Assembly: GCA_964646605.1 (NCBI GenBank)
Contig: CAZYEX010000015.1
Location: 1-64,000, forward strand
Direction: 5' to 3'
Source: SBAX01 sp964646605
GTDB lineage: Bacteria; Planctomycetota; Phycisphaerae; UBA1845
Length of the DNA stretch: 64,000 nt
This document shows, piece by piece, positions 8,501 to 17,600 of this stretch. How positions within the stretch are numbered: position 1 is the first letter of the stretch; the number at the start of each line of letters is the position of its first letter. The notes under the pieces were generated by a model, which worked only from the letters and a program-made list of their open reading frames with translations, was not told the DNA's origin and did no database searches. The position numbers and the translations under genes are program-made.

Positions 8501-10811
8501 CGGCCAGCGTGAGCGGGAGCCCTGTGTCGCGCTCCTGGTAAGCCCTTTCCAACCAGTCGAACATCTGGTCCCTCTCGTCAAGCCCCGCATGAACGAGAGC
8601 AAGCCGAGTCGGTGGGACGTACGCTTCTTTCGACTGGGCGGTGAGTTCGTCGAGGATTCTCCGGGCCTCTTCGGGCTGACCGGCCTCGCCATACACGTAG
8701 CCGAGAGTGGTGGCATACATAGGCTCGTTGTTGGAGAGTCGGACCGCTTCCCGGGCTTCCGTGGTCGCTTCCGCGAGCCTTCCTTGCAGAAACAAGGTCT
8801 TAGCCAGCGTCTGGTGGGCGAGAGCGAAATCGGGACCGAGTTCGAGCGTCTTGCGGAGTCGGGTCTCCGCCTGCGCGAAATCCCCCGCCCAGTAATGCAC
8901 ATGGCCGACGACGTTGCCGATGATGAGCGAAAGAGGGTCGAGCTCCTGTGCTTTGGTGATCTCCCGGAGCGCTTCGTCGTGACGGGCCGTCCACATAAGA
9001 TGCAGCGCGTACCAGTGATGCGCCGTCGCGTAATTGGGGCTTAACACGATGGCACGCTCGTACTCCCGTTCGGCGGTGGGCCAATTCCAGTCGTACGAGG
9101 TCGCGATATACGCCATGGTGGCGTGGGCCTCGGCCAGAGACTCGTCCATTTCCAACGCTTTAGCCGCGGCCGCCCTTGCTTTGGGAATCACTTCGCTGGG
9201 CCGCATGGAGGAATATCGCGGCATCACCACGTAAGCATCCGCCAGTCCCGCGTATCCGAGGGGCCAGTCCGGGGCCAGCGAGACGGCCTGTTCGAAGTAC
9301 TCGACCGCTTTCTTGAGACCGTCGGCCGTTCGTTTGTTCCAATGGAACCGGCCCTTGAGATAGGCTTGGTACGCTTCGGGGTTGATGGGGCGAGCCTCAA
9401 CCATTCGGGCCTGCTCCTGCGGCGAGAGCGTGACCTTGATCTCCTTGGCGATCGTTCGGGCCAGCTCGCTCTGCAAGCGCAGGACGTCACGCAGGTCGCG
9501 GTCGTAGCTCTCGGCCCAGCGATGTTCGTCCGTGGCCGCATGGATGAGCTGGACGGTGATCCGCACCCGGTCGCCCACCCGCAGCACCGAGCCTTCCACC
9601 ACCGCATCCACGTTCAATTCTTTGGCGATTTCCGGAAGCGACTTGGTCGTGGCTTTGTAGCGCATGACCGAGGTCCGGGATATCACTTTCAAGCCCCCGA
9701 TCTTGGCCAGGTCTGAAATCAAGGCCTCGGTCATCCCGTCGACGAAGTACTCCTGCTCGGGATCACGAGACACGTTCTCCAACGGCAGTACAGCGAGTGA
9801 ATCGATGGCCTCACGCGCTTCGTAGCGATTCTTGCGAAGCTCGTGTCGAACCACGAAGAACCCCCCGACAACGATCGCCGCACTCACCAGTCCCACAACC
9901 AGGCCCGTCCGCCGTACCGGTTTCGGCGCTTCGCGGGGTGGTCCCGAACCGCTGTCCGCGAGGATCGAGCGCAGCGTGAAAGCGAGATCCTGCGATGATT
10001 GGAAGCGAGCTTCGGGCTTCTTTTCCAAACACCGTTCAATGACCCGTTCCAGTTCCGGCGGTATTTCCCGACGGCCCGAGCGCAGACTCTTGGGCGCTTC
10101 GCGGAGGATCGCGGTCATGGTGTCCGCGGAGGTCTCGCCTTGGAAGGCCCGCTCGCCGGTCAGCATTTCGTACAGCACGCACCCGAACGAGAACACGTCG
10201 CTGCGCGCGTCGGTGCGCTGAGCGCGGATCTGCTCGGGCGACATGTAGTTGATGGTGCCCAGCACCGTTCCGGGGGAGGTGTGCAGGGTGACGGTGGGCG
10301 TATAGGCGGCCTCCTGCGGCGGCGCGCCGGGCGTTTCCACGCGGGCCAACCCGAAGTCAAGAATCTTCACCACGCCGTCGGAAGTGAGGAAAATATTCTC
10401 CGGTTTCAAGTCTCGATGCACGACGCCGCGGGCATGGGCGGCGGCCAGTCCGTCCGAAACGGCGATGGCGATCTCAAGCGTCCGTCGTCTCGCAATCGTA
10501 CCGCCGAGGAGAGTCTGGCGCAACGTCTCGCCTTCCAACAGTTCGGTGACGACATACGCGGTGTCGCCTTGGTGACCGACATCGTAGACGGCCAGGATGT
10601 TGGGATGCGACAAGGCCGCCACCGCCTTGGCCTCTCGTTCGAAACGCGCCCGGGACTCCGCGTTCGCCGACGAGTGCGCAGGCAGCACCTTGATCGCCAC
10701 CTCGCGGTCCAGCCGCGTGTCGCGTGCGCGGTAGACCTCGCCCATCCCGCCGGCGCCGAGGGGAGCGAGGATTGTATAGGGGCCGAGAGCGGTGTTGGGC
10801 GTCAAACTCAT
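5523..10811 (-). CDS. Giant Ser/Thr kinase fused to three TolB-N-like/TPR modules
   Basis: I place the start at the ATG at 10811 (MSLTPNTALGPYTIL), giving 1,762 residues. The open frame continues 67 codons upstream, but only through a heptanucleotide array and non-coding sequence. Residues about 12-275 form the kinase (LGAGGMGEVYRARD, HRDLKPEN, DFG, SPEQ). One transmembrane helix lies near 297-317. Three modules follow, at about 335-810, 811-1287 and 1288-1750. Each starts with a LAVLPFxNxS segment typical of the FlgO/TolB-N-like domain seen in adenylate-cyclase-type regulators, and continues into TPR repeats (YLKGRFxWNKRT, ALELGPDFALAH). Modules 1 and 2 are a near-perfect 1,431-bp tandem duplication. 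The likely role is membrane signalling with a TPR scaffold; the partner is unknown. Confidence 0.9.
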   Translation of the reverse strand: MSLTPNTALGPYTILAPLGAGGMGEVYRARDTRLDREVAIKVLPAHSSANAESRARFEREAKAVAALSHPNILAVYDVGHQGDTAYVVTELLEGETLRQTLLGGTIARRRTLEIAIAVSDGLAAAHARGVVHRDLKPENIFLTSDGVVKILDFGLARVETPGAPPQEAAYTPTVTLHTSPGTVLGTINYMSPEQIRAQRTDARSDVFSFGCVLYEMLTGERAFQGETSADTMTAILREAPKSLRSGRREIPPELERVIERCLEKKPEARFQSSQDLAFTLRSILADSGSGPPREAPKPVRRTGLVVGLVSAAIVVGGFFVVRHELRKNRYEAREAIDSLAVLPLENVSRDPEQEYFVDGMTEALISDLAKIGGLKVISRTSVMRYKATTKSLPEIAKELNVDAVVEGSVLRVGDRVRITVQLIHAATDEHRWAESYDRDLRDVLRLQSELARTIAKEIKVTLSPQEQARMVEARPINPEAYQAYLKGRFHWNKRTADGLKKAVEYFEQAVSLAPDWPLGYAGLADAYVVMPRYSSMRPSEVIPKARAAAAKALEMDESLAEAHATMAYIATSYDWNWPTAEREYERAIVLSPNYATAHHWYALHLMWTARHDEALREITKAQELDPLSLIIGNVVGHVHYWAGDFAQAETRLRKTLELGPDFALAHQTLAKTLFLQGRLAEATTEAREAVRLSNNEPMYATTLGYVYGEAGQPEEARRILDELTAQSKEAYVPPTRLALVHAGLDERDQMFDWLERAYQERDTGLPLTLADPLLAELRTDPRFTDLVRRVGLPPLAPLPSATSSSKPPAGKIMLAVLPFENLSRDPEQDYFSDGLTEEMISQLGRINPKKLGVIARTSAMHYKNTAKTVDAIGRELGVAYVVEGSVRRAGDRVRITAQLIAVSDQTHLWAENYERDLKDIFALQSDVAERVAGSLTVELLPGAVSTSARARTINPAAHEAYLKGRFYWNKRTSDGLQKAVEYFEQAVALEPDWPLAYAGLADAYLVMPNYAPVRPSEAIPKARAAAAKALEMDESLGEAHATLGMIAGTYDWDWPTAEREFQRAIALSPNYATAHHWYAVHLVWMGRHDEAIKEIMKAQELDPISPIIGTCVGMAHYFAGDLEQAETRLRKTLELGPDFAIAHMYLARTLFLQGRLAEAITEAREAVRFSNNEPLYAAYLGYMCAKAGQPEEARRILDEFAARPKEAYVAPTRFALVHAGLDERDRMFDWLERARQERDTWLIYLLTDPLLAPMRSDPRFADLVRRVGLPPLTPTPSKGSSSRPAAEKIRLAVLPFANDSGDGELDYLSDGIAETLINGFSRIEGMDTVPRSLAFRHKGSLDPIQVGRQLAATAILSGRVLKRADNLTIQAELTDVAESRQLWGERYQRKLEDLVQIERDIAKDITDALRLRLTGEEQRTLSRGYTDNAEAYRLYLQGRFWWSKRTKEGFDSAMRLLGEAVKLDPNFALAQTGIADTYSLLPLYGLMSPGEAFVRARAAAEKAMRLDDQLAEAHSSMGMVRMYGDWAFELADKDFRRAMELNPRYATVHQWYALGVGVRGRFTEARAELRRAVELDPLMPILSHNLAWIYFWERDWDEMLSVTNAALEFAPEFPWLQQGAGLANLAMGRNDEAIDHLRKAKELGGSAAFAVSHFAYGLAMTGHDTEARALLDEWLELAKWRYVPPTDIATMYMGMGDTEQALIWLEKGCEVRDSWMIFLGVLPHWDPLRDDPRYSALLRRVGVPDLRLRKAPAEPSIIRPTP

Positions 10812-10819
10812 GCGCGCCC

Positions 10820-10889
10820 ATTGTCGATTGTCGATTGCCGATTGTCGATTGTCGATTGTCGATTGCCGATTGTCGATTGTCGATTGCCG
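10820..10889. repeat. Ten-unit heptanucleotide tandem repeat (ATTGYCG)
   Basis: Ten perfect 7-bp units, seven ATTGTCG and three ATTGCCG, run without interruption. The array lies nine bases upstream of the kinase-TPR start codon at 10811 and sits where its leader and Shine-Dalgarno region would be. Other loci in the window have arrays of the same period with related units. Confidence 0.95.
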
Positions 10890-11047
10890 AATAGCGGTCC
10901 GGTGATGCAGCAGCGCGTTCAGACCGGCTTCTCCACGCCGAAGCTGGGTGAAGCTGCATGGCGGAAGGGCTTGGCCAAGTTGTTCCGCGGGCTTCCAGGG
11001 CGATACGCCCACTGTCGGGTTCCACAGAAAGTCGCTATGATGTTCGT

Positions 11048-12259
11048 GTGGGCCATCACGCGATCCTACCCGAGCCGCTGCTCGTCGAACGTCAGGAACA
11101 AATCGACGCCCTCGTCGCCGCCGCCCGCGCCGAAGGTCGTTTCGCCTTCGACACCGAATTCGTGATGGAGGACCGCTACGAGGCCGAGGTCTGTCTGGTC
11201 CAACTGGCCACTCAAGAAAGCGTTCTCCTGGTCGATCCCTTCCAGAAGCTGGACCTAGACGCGATCTGGGACCTGGTTTGCGACGCGGGCGTGGAGACCG
11301 TGGTTCACGCCGGAGGGGAGGACTTGGCCGTTTGCGTAAGGAAAACGGGTCGGCCTCCGCGGGCGATCTTCGACGTGCAAGTGGCCGCAGGGCTGGTCGG
11401 GTTCGACTACCCCTTGAGTTTGCAAAAGCTCGTGGAGTCCACGATGCATGTCCGCCTCCACAAAGCCAAAACCTTAACCGACTGGCGGAAACGACCGCTC
11501 AGCGGCTCCCAGCTACGCTACGCCGCTGAGGACGTGAGCTACCTCCTTGCGGTGCGAGGCAAGCTCCATGATCGCCTGATCAAGAGGGACCGCGTCGCGT
11601 GGGTGCAAGAGGAGTTTCGAGGGTTGGAAGACATCGCCCTCTACGCTCGGGTAGAAGAGGACCGCCTCCGTCGGGTGAAGGGGGTCAGCGTGCTGCGCGG
11701 GCAACAGTTGGCCGTCGCCCGGGAGTTGCTTCGCTGGCGTGACGAACTTGCCCAAAAGCTCGATCGTCCCGCGCGCGTCGTGATGAAGGACTATTTGTTG
11801 GTGGAGATCGCCCGGCACGGCTGGACGGCCCACGCGGAACTGCGCGACCTTCGCGGTCTGAACATGAGCGACAAGAACCTTCACGCCTTGGCTGGCGTGG
11901 TCGGCGAGGCCATGGCCGCTCCGCCCGAGGACTGGCCCGCCGCTCGACCTCACGAAGTCGAAGCCCCGCGCGAAGCCGTGTTGAGCGCACTCGCGACTGC
12001 CGTCGTGCGAGGGTACTGCCTCGATCACGACATTGCCTACGGTCTGGCGGCGACAAAGAGGTCCATCGGGGAACTCATTCGCCATCGAACGGTGGGAGTA
12101 CCCGCCGACGCCAAGCAAGTCGAATTGCTCAGCGGCTGGCGCGGACAAAGCGTCGGGCGGTTACTCGACGACGTTCTCGCTGGTCGACGCACGATTCGCG
12201 TCGAGCCGGTTCAGGATGAATGGGTCGTGCGCGTCGGGCCTCTGGAAACCCCGCCTTGA
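11048..12259 (+). CDS. rnd: Ribonuclease D (3'-5' exoribonuclease)
   Basis: The DEDD exonuclease motifs are visible: FDTEF (motif I) near residues 33-37, HAGGEDL (motif II), and YAAEDVSYL (motif III with the tyrosine of the DEDDy class). An HRDC-like helical region follows (VLRGQQLAVARELLRWRDE) and then a second helical domain, as in RNase D, which trims 3' ends of tRNA precursors and other RNAs. I chose the GTG at 11048 because RNase D normally begins close to the first motif. An in-frame ATG at 10958 would add 30 residues that look non-homologous. The gene diverges from the kinase-TPR gene, and the two share the repeat-bearing intergenic region. Confidence 0.9.
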   Translation: MGHHAILPEPLLVERQEQIDALVAAARAEGRFAFDTEFVMEDRYEAEVCLVQLATQESVLLVDPFQKLDLDAIWDLVCDAGVETVVHAGGEDLAVCVRKTGRPPRAIFDVQVAAGLVGFDYPLSLQKLVESTMHVRLHKAKTLTDWRKRPLSGSQLRYAAEDVSYLLAVRGKLHDRLIKRDRVAWVQEEFRGLEDIALYARVEEDRLRRVKGVSVLRGQQLAVARELLRWRDELAQKLDRPARVVMKDYLLVEIARHGWTAHAELRDLRGLNMSDKNLHALAGVVGEAMAAPPEDWPAARPHEVEAPREAVLSALATAVVRGYCLDHDIAYGLAATKRSIGELIRHRTVGVPADAKQVELLSGWRGQSVGRLLDDVLAGRRTIRVEPVQDEWVVRVGPLETPP

Positions 12260-12280
12260 CGACCGCGCCAGGCGGTCGAG

Positions 12281-14365
12281 TCAACGTTGCGGCGGTTTCG
12301 GCGGCGGTGGCGAGGCCGGCGGCAGCGGAGGCGTCGGCTGCACCGGAAGCGACGGGTCGGGCGTCTTGGCGAGCTGCGGCTCGTCCGCCTTGGGGTTCTT
12401 ATAGGTCACCACCGACTCGTGCGAAACGGTCAACTTGCCGTCATAGGTGCTGACGGCGGACTCTGAACTGTAGAAGTCGATCTTTTGCAAAACCGGTCCC
12501 AACTTCCCGGCGATGGACAACGCAGACTGGATCACGCGTTTGAATTGTTTGGTGTCGGCGTCTTCTTCCGGAATCCCCGCCACCACCATGTTGCCGACGA
12601 ACCCCAACATCATGACACCCCCGGCGAGCTCCTGACCGAAGTTGGACGTGTCCCGGAACGATGCGGAAACAACGGCCCCGGTCGGCGTCAACCCCTCCTC
12701 CTTGAATCGCTTGTTCTCCTTGATCGACGCCGACTTGCCCGATGCCGTATCCAGGCACTTGTTCACGGCCCCGGCCGACGTGCCGATCATCAGCCAATCG
12801 CCGTGAACCCCGACCACCGGGCGCACAAACATGACCAACATCGGATGGACGATCTCGCGGAACCCCTCGGCGTTGACCTTTGCGGGGGTAATCATAAGCG
12901 GTTGCCCTTGCCCGGCCATCTTGCTGCTGAGGAAGTCAAGGAAGGCCTGCACTTTTTGCGAGGCGAGCTCCGGGTTCTTCACCCGCATCATGGTGACCGA
13001 GTCGCTTCCGCCCATGGGCGTGACCACCGCGGCGGGCATTTCCACGGAGATCATCTCTCCGCTGAACCAATCGAAGATGTCGCGCTGCGGATCGAAACCG
13101 ACCTCGGCGAGCTTGGCCTTGATGCCCGCCACGATGTCCGCCCCGCCGCTGATCTCCTCCGCCACGAAGTCCAACGCCAGCTTGTAGATCGCTCCCAGAT
13201 CGACGAATCCGTCGAGACTGAACCCCGTCGCCTCCGCCGGGACGAACTGGTCGAAGCGCTCGAACGGCTTTCGCAGCACACACGCCGTCGCCAGAGGACT
13301 GGACTCCTTGCCCGCTTGAATGCGCATGGCGCTGCGACTCCATGTCCGCCGACCCTTGGTCTCGACCGTGGCGATGGTGTAATCCACGAAATCGCATCGG
13401 CTGAGAATCTTGCGGATGATGCCCAGGGCTTTCGCATCGCCGGACTCCTCCGTACACCCGGCGTCCGCTGGTTTCGCGGAGTCGGGCGCCGGCTTGGCGG
13501 CCTCCTTGGCGTCCGTCTCCTTCTTGGCGGCCATTGCCGCCAAGCCGTCGAAAAGTCGGCCCAGATCGCCCAGGAAAACCTTGGTATCAAAAAAGACGAC
13601 GCATTCCTGCGGCGGTTTGACTTGCGAAAGGGCTTCCTGAAAGCGGGCACCGGCGATGATGGGCCGTTTCGTCGACTGACCGGCCATCAGACCCAGCACA
13701 TCGTTGAGCGTCTGCCTCGTCGGCTGCCCGGTTTGACCGAAGGGAAGGTCGAACGCCAGCCCGATGACATCACCTTTGCGGAACAGATCGACGACAAAGC
13801 CCGGACCGTCGGGTTTCTCCCCGCCCATGCGCAGAGACCAAACGTCGGCGTCATGCAGTTTGGACTCGCTCAAGGAGAAGCTGGGAACCAGCCCCGCGAT
13901 CTCTTTGAGAATCGCCACCAACCCCTGGGCGTTGGCCGTGGCGGAATTCTCCGCCCCGCGAGCCAGGAAAAGATATCCGTATCCCACCGCCGACGGCGAA
14001 ACCCCTTCCGCGAAGACAAACTCCTGGCGAAGGAGGTCGGTCCAATTCACGCCGCGAACGAGGGAGGTCACCTTGTCGATCGTGGACTGAGCCTGGACGC
14101 GCTGCTCGTCGCTCAGTGCGGACATGACCAGAGTCGTGAGGTCCTTGTCGATCCCGCTGCTCTCGAGGGCCTCGAAAACGTCCGCCCACTTTTGGTCGAG
14201 CCAGGCCCGTTCCGGGTTATCCACCGCGTGGACAAAGAGCCACGTTTGCTCGGGTACGTACTTTCCAAGCGTGAAACGCGCCGGAAGTTGGCCGGCCAAT
14301 GCAAGCGACGAGAGAAAAAGAAACGCGCACGCCGCACCAACGAATCGCCTTACGGGGAACTTCAT
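12281..14365 (-). CDS. Secreted protein of unknown function with proline-rich C-terminal tail
   Basis: The ATG at 14365 gives 694 residues with a clear signal peptide (MKFPVRRFVGAACAFLFLSS then a small-residue cleavage site). The longer open frame to 14476 lacks signal features. The body has no motif I can assign with certainty; the overall look (paired YLFLARG-like and AGKESSPLA-like segments, alternating strands) is reminiscent of DUF3352-type secreted proteins. An alanine/proline/lysine-rich linker sits at about 300-320 and the end is a proline-rich tail (TPPLPPASPPPPKPPQR) that could span peptidoglycan. It converges with rnd across a 21-bp gap. Confidence 0.8.
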   Translation of the reverse strand: MKFPVRRFVGAACAFLFLSSLALAGQLPARFTLGKYVPEQTWLFVHAVDNPERAWLDQKWADVFEALESSGIDKDLTTLVMSALSDEQRVQAQSTIDKVTSLVRGVNWTDLLRQEFVFAEGVSPSAVGYGYLFLARGAENSATANAQGLVAILKEIAGLVPSFSLSESKLHDADVWSLRMGGEKPDGPGFVVDLFRKGDVIGLAFDLPFGQTGQPTRQTLNDVLGLMAGQSTKRPIIAGARFQEALSQVKPPQECVVFFDTKVFLGDLGRLFDGLAAMAAKKETDAKEAAKPAPDSAKPADAGCTEESGDAKALGIIRKILSRCDFVDYTIATVETKGRRTWSRSAMRIQAGKESSPLATACVLRKPFERFDQFVPAEATGFSLDGFVDLGAIYKLALDFVAEEISGGADIVAGIKAKLAEVGFDPQRDIFDWFSGEMISVEMPAAVVTPMGGSDSVTMMRVKNPELASQKVQAFLDFLSSKMAGQGQPLMITPAKVNAEGFREIVHPMLVMFVRPVVGVHGDWLMIGTSAGAVNKCLDTASGKSASIKENKRFKEEGLTPTGAVVSASFRDTSNFGQELAGGVMMLGFVGNMVVAGIPEEDADTKQFKRVIQSALSIAGKLGPVLQKIDFYSSESAVSTYDGKLTVSHESVVTYKNPKADEPQLAKTPDPSLPVQPTPPLPPASPPPPKPPQR

Positions 14366-14629
14366 GATTCGAACCTCCACCTGTTCCAAGTCCATCCTCA
14401 CCACCGCCCGAGAACGACCCGCGATCCGAGCCGCCAAGGGATTTGACGCGGACGCGACGCTTTGCGAAACGTGCATCGACGGTCCACATTTCAGCTTAGA
14501 AAGAGGCTCGGCATAGGGCCAGCTTAGCCTTGTCTTTACTTGTGCGAACTTGTCGCGGCGGTCGGCGAGCGTCGTCCCGGGTCCGACGTTTGGCGTCGTC
14601 GCCCCGTCACCTTATGATCGCCCGCGGAC

Positions 14630-17600
14630 ATGGTGATCACCTCGATCGCCTCTGATTCCCGGCTCTTACGCCTGAAGGAGCGAATCGCCCGAGGGGGTGG
14701 GGTGGTTCACGCTCGCGGGCTGTGGGGATCCTCCGCGCCCATGACGGCCGCCATCGCCGCTGCAGGCGCCTCGCGCATTTTTTTGTACGTTACTGCCCAC
14801 CTCGAGGAAGCCGACGACGCCCGCGACGATCTCGAGTTTTTCCTGGGAACCCCGTGCGAGCTCTTCCCCGCTTGGGAGACCCTCTCCGGCGAGGGATCGA
14901 CGGGCAACGAAATCGAGGCGGAGCGGTTGCGGATTTGCTCTCTGCTTCTCAGTGGTTCGCAAAGCTCTACCGTTATCGTCGCCCCGATCCAGGCGCTCAT
15001 GCAGCCCGTGCCGACACCTGCGGCACTGCGGAGCAATACCCTGCACCTGACCGTGGCGCGTTGCGAGGACCGAGCCGGGCGGTCGCCGGACGAACTTCTG
15101 CGCTGGGCGATCGATCGGGGGTTCGAGCGTCTGGACATGGTCGAGGCGCCCGGCGACGTCGCTCGCCGCGGCGACATTCTGGACCTGTTCGCTCCCGGCG
15201 AGAGCGCCCCCTATCGCATTCAATTCGACGGCGAGCGGATCGAGTCTTTGCGACAGTTCGACGTGAGTTCGCAACGTTCCTTGAAAGTGCTCACCGAGAT
15301 CTCGCTCTGCGCCCTGCCCCGCACGCAGGACGCCGGCACGGAACCGCCCGCCGGCTTCCTGACCTATTTGCCGGACTGCGCCGTCGTGGCCCTCGACAAT
15401 CCCAGCGAAATTCAAGAGCTGGGGCGGATCATCCGCGCTCGGGACGCCGAGTCCGAGCGACTCTTCGAGGTCGAGGAGGTCCTCGCAAGATGCGAACCCT
15501 TCACGCAACTGCACCTCTCGCGGTTCGGTTCCGCGGCCACCTCCGACGAGGAGGCGTTCGACTTCGGCGTCACCTCGATCTCCCGCTTCGAAGGGGCCGA
15601 AGTCGATACCGTCGGCGAGCTCGTCCGTCTGGCGACGGAGTTTTCGGTTCACGTCGTGTGCGACAACGAGGGCGAGCGCGATCGGCTCCTGGAACTGGTC
15701 CGCACGCGCGACCCGGCGATCGCCGGCCGCATTCACCCCCTCATCGGTGCTTTGCACCAGGGCTTCGTTTGGGTGGGAACCGGGGATGTCCTCCTCGCCC
15801 ACCACGAAATCTTCCAACGTCACCGCCAGCGCCGCCGCATTCGCCGCGTCCATGCGGGCACGCCCATCGAATCCTGGACCGACCTCAAGCCGGGCGAATT
15901 CGTGGTCCACGTTCTGCACGGAATCGCCGTCTATCGCGGACTGCGGACGATGCGCAAAGGAGACTCCGCCCAGCAGGAGGAGTTCCTGACTCTCGAGTTC
16001 TCCGAGAAAGCCGTCGTTCACGTCCCCACCTCGCAAATCGACCTGGTGCAGAAATACATCGGGGCCGGCGGGCGAAAACCCCAACTCTCCACCCTGGGCG
16101 GAAAACGCTGGGGTAAGCAAAAGGAGAAAGTGTCCGAATCCGTCGCCGACCTTGCCGAATCGCTGCTGCGAATTCAGGCGATCCGCGCCCAAGCCCTTGG
16201 AACCGCCTATCCCGGTGACACCCAGTGGCAGCGCGAGTTCGAAGCGTCCTTCCTCTATGAGGAAACCGAAGACCAGCTCACCGTGGCCGACGAAATCCGC
16301 GCCGATCTGTGCGGCGTCCGACCCATGGACCGATTGGTCTGCGGCGACGTCGGGTACGGGAAGACCGAATTGGCCATGCGCGCCGCATTCAAGGTCATTG
16401 AGTACGGCCGACAGGTGGCCGTCCTCGTCCCCACCACTGTTCTCGCCGAGCAACACTACGAAACCTTCAAAGAACGCATGGCCGACTATCCCTTTGCCAT
16501 CGGTTGCCTCTCGCGCTTTCGCCACGCCTCCGAACAAAAACGCATCCTGGAGATGACCCGCAAGGGGCAAATCGACGTGGTCATCGGCACGCACCGCTTG
16601 CTGAGCAAGGACGTTTCCTTCGCCGACCTGGGCCTGGTCGTCATCGACGAAGAGCAGCGCTTCGGCGTGGAGCACAAGGAGCGGCTTCGCGCCATGCGCG
16701 AAACGGTGGACGTGCTGACCCTCACCGCCACGCCCATCCCTCGAACCCTGCACCTTTCCATGATGGGCATCCGCGACATCAGCTCCTTGCAGACCCCGCC
16801 CGTGGACCGCCGCTCGATCGCCACGCAGGTCCGGCCCTTCGAGCGCGGTCTCATCCGCGACGCGATCCTGCGCGAACTGAACCGCGACGGTCAGGTCTAC
16901 TTCGTCCACAACTACGTGCAGTCCATTGCGGCGATGGCGGCGACCATCGGGCAGATCGTGCCCGAGGCCCGCATCGTCTTCGGCCACGGGCAGATGAAAG
17001 ACGACGATCTCGAGGACGTGATGCACCGCTTCGTCCGCCGCGAAGCCGACGTCCTCGTCGCCACCACCATCATCGAAAGCGGCATCGACATCCCCCGCGT
17101 GAACACCATCTTCATCAACCGCGCCGATCGCTTTGGGTTGGCCGATCTGCACCAGCTTCGCGGGCGGGTGGGACGTTCCAGCCACCGGGCCTACTGTTAC
17201 CTTCTCCTTTCGCCCGACCGCCCGGTCACCAGCAAGGCCGCGAGGCGTCTGAAAACCATCGAAGAGTTCAGCGAGCTCGGTGCGGGCTTCCGCATCGCCA
17301 TGCGCGACCTGGAAATCCGCGGGGCGGGCAATTTGCTGGGCCGCGAGCAAAGCGGGCACATCGCCGCCGTGGGATATGACATGTACTGCCGCCTCTTAGA
17401 GCAGACCGTTCGACGTCTGAAAAACGACCCCGATCCCACGCCCTCTCCGGTCCATATCGACCTGGACGTTGCGGCCCACATCCCCCCCCACTACATTCTT
17501 TCCGACCGCTCGCGGATCGAAATCTATCGCCGCGTGGTCACCTGCCGGTCGTCGGCGGACCTCGCGCAGTTGGAGAAGGACTTGGTGGACGCTTTCGGGC

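Noticed and set aside
10820..10889. CRISPR-like array
   Set aside because: Units are 7 bp with no spacers and no cas genes, so these are simple tandem repeats.
10812..11012. 67-codon N-terminal extension of the kinase-TPR protein
   Set aside because: It is mostly translated heptamer array (IDNRQS repeats). The sibling kinases start at the MSLTPNT-like position.
12485..14446. 653-codon open frame opposite the secreted protein at 12281-14365
   Set aside because: The minus-strand protein has a signal peptide and sensible composition; the plus-strand frame is Arg/His-rich and low in hydrophobic structure.
14666..17359. 897-codon open frame on the minus strand opposite mfd
   Set aside because: It is a shadow of mfd caused by high GC. 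It has no recognisable domain, while the plus strand has every Mfd motif.
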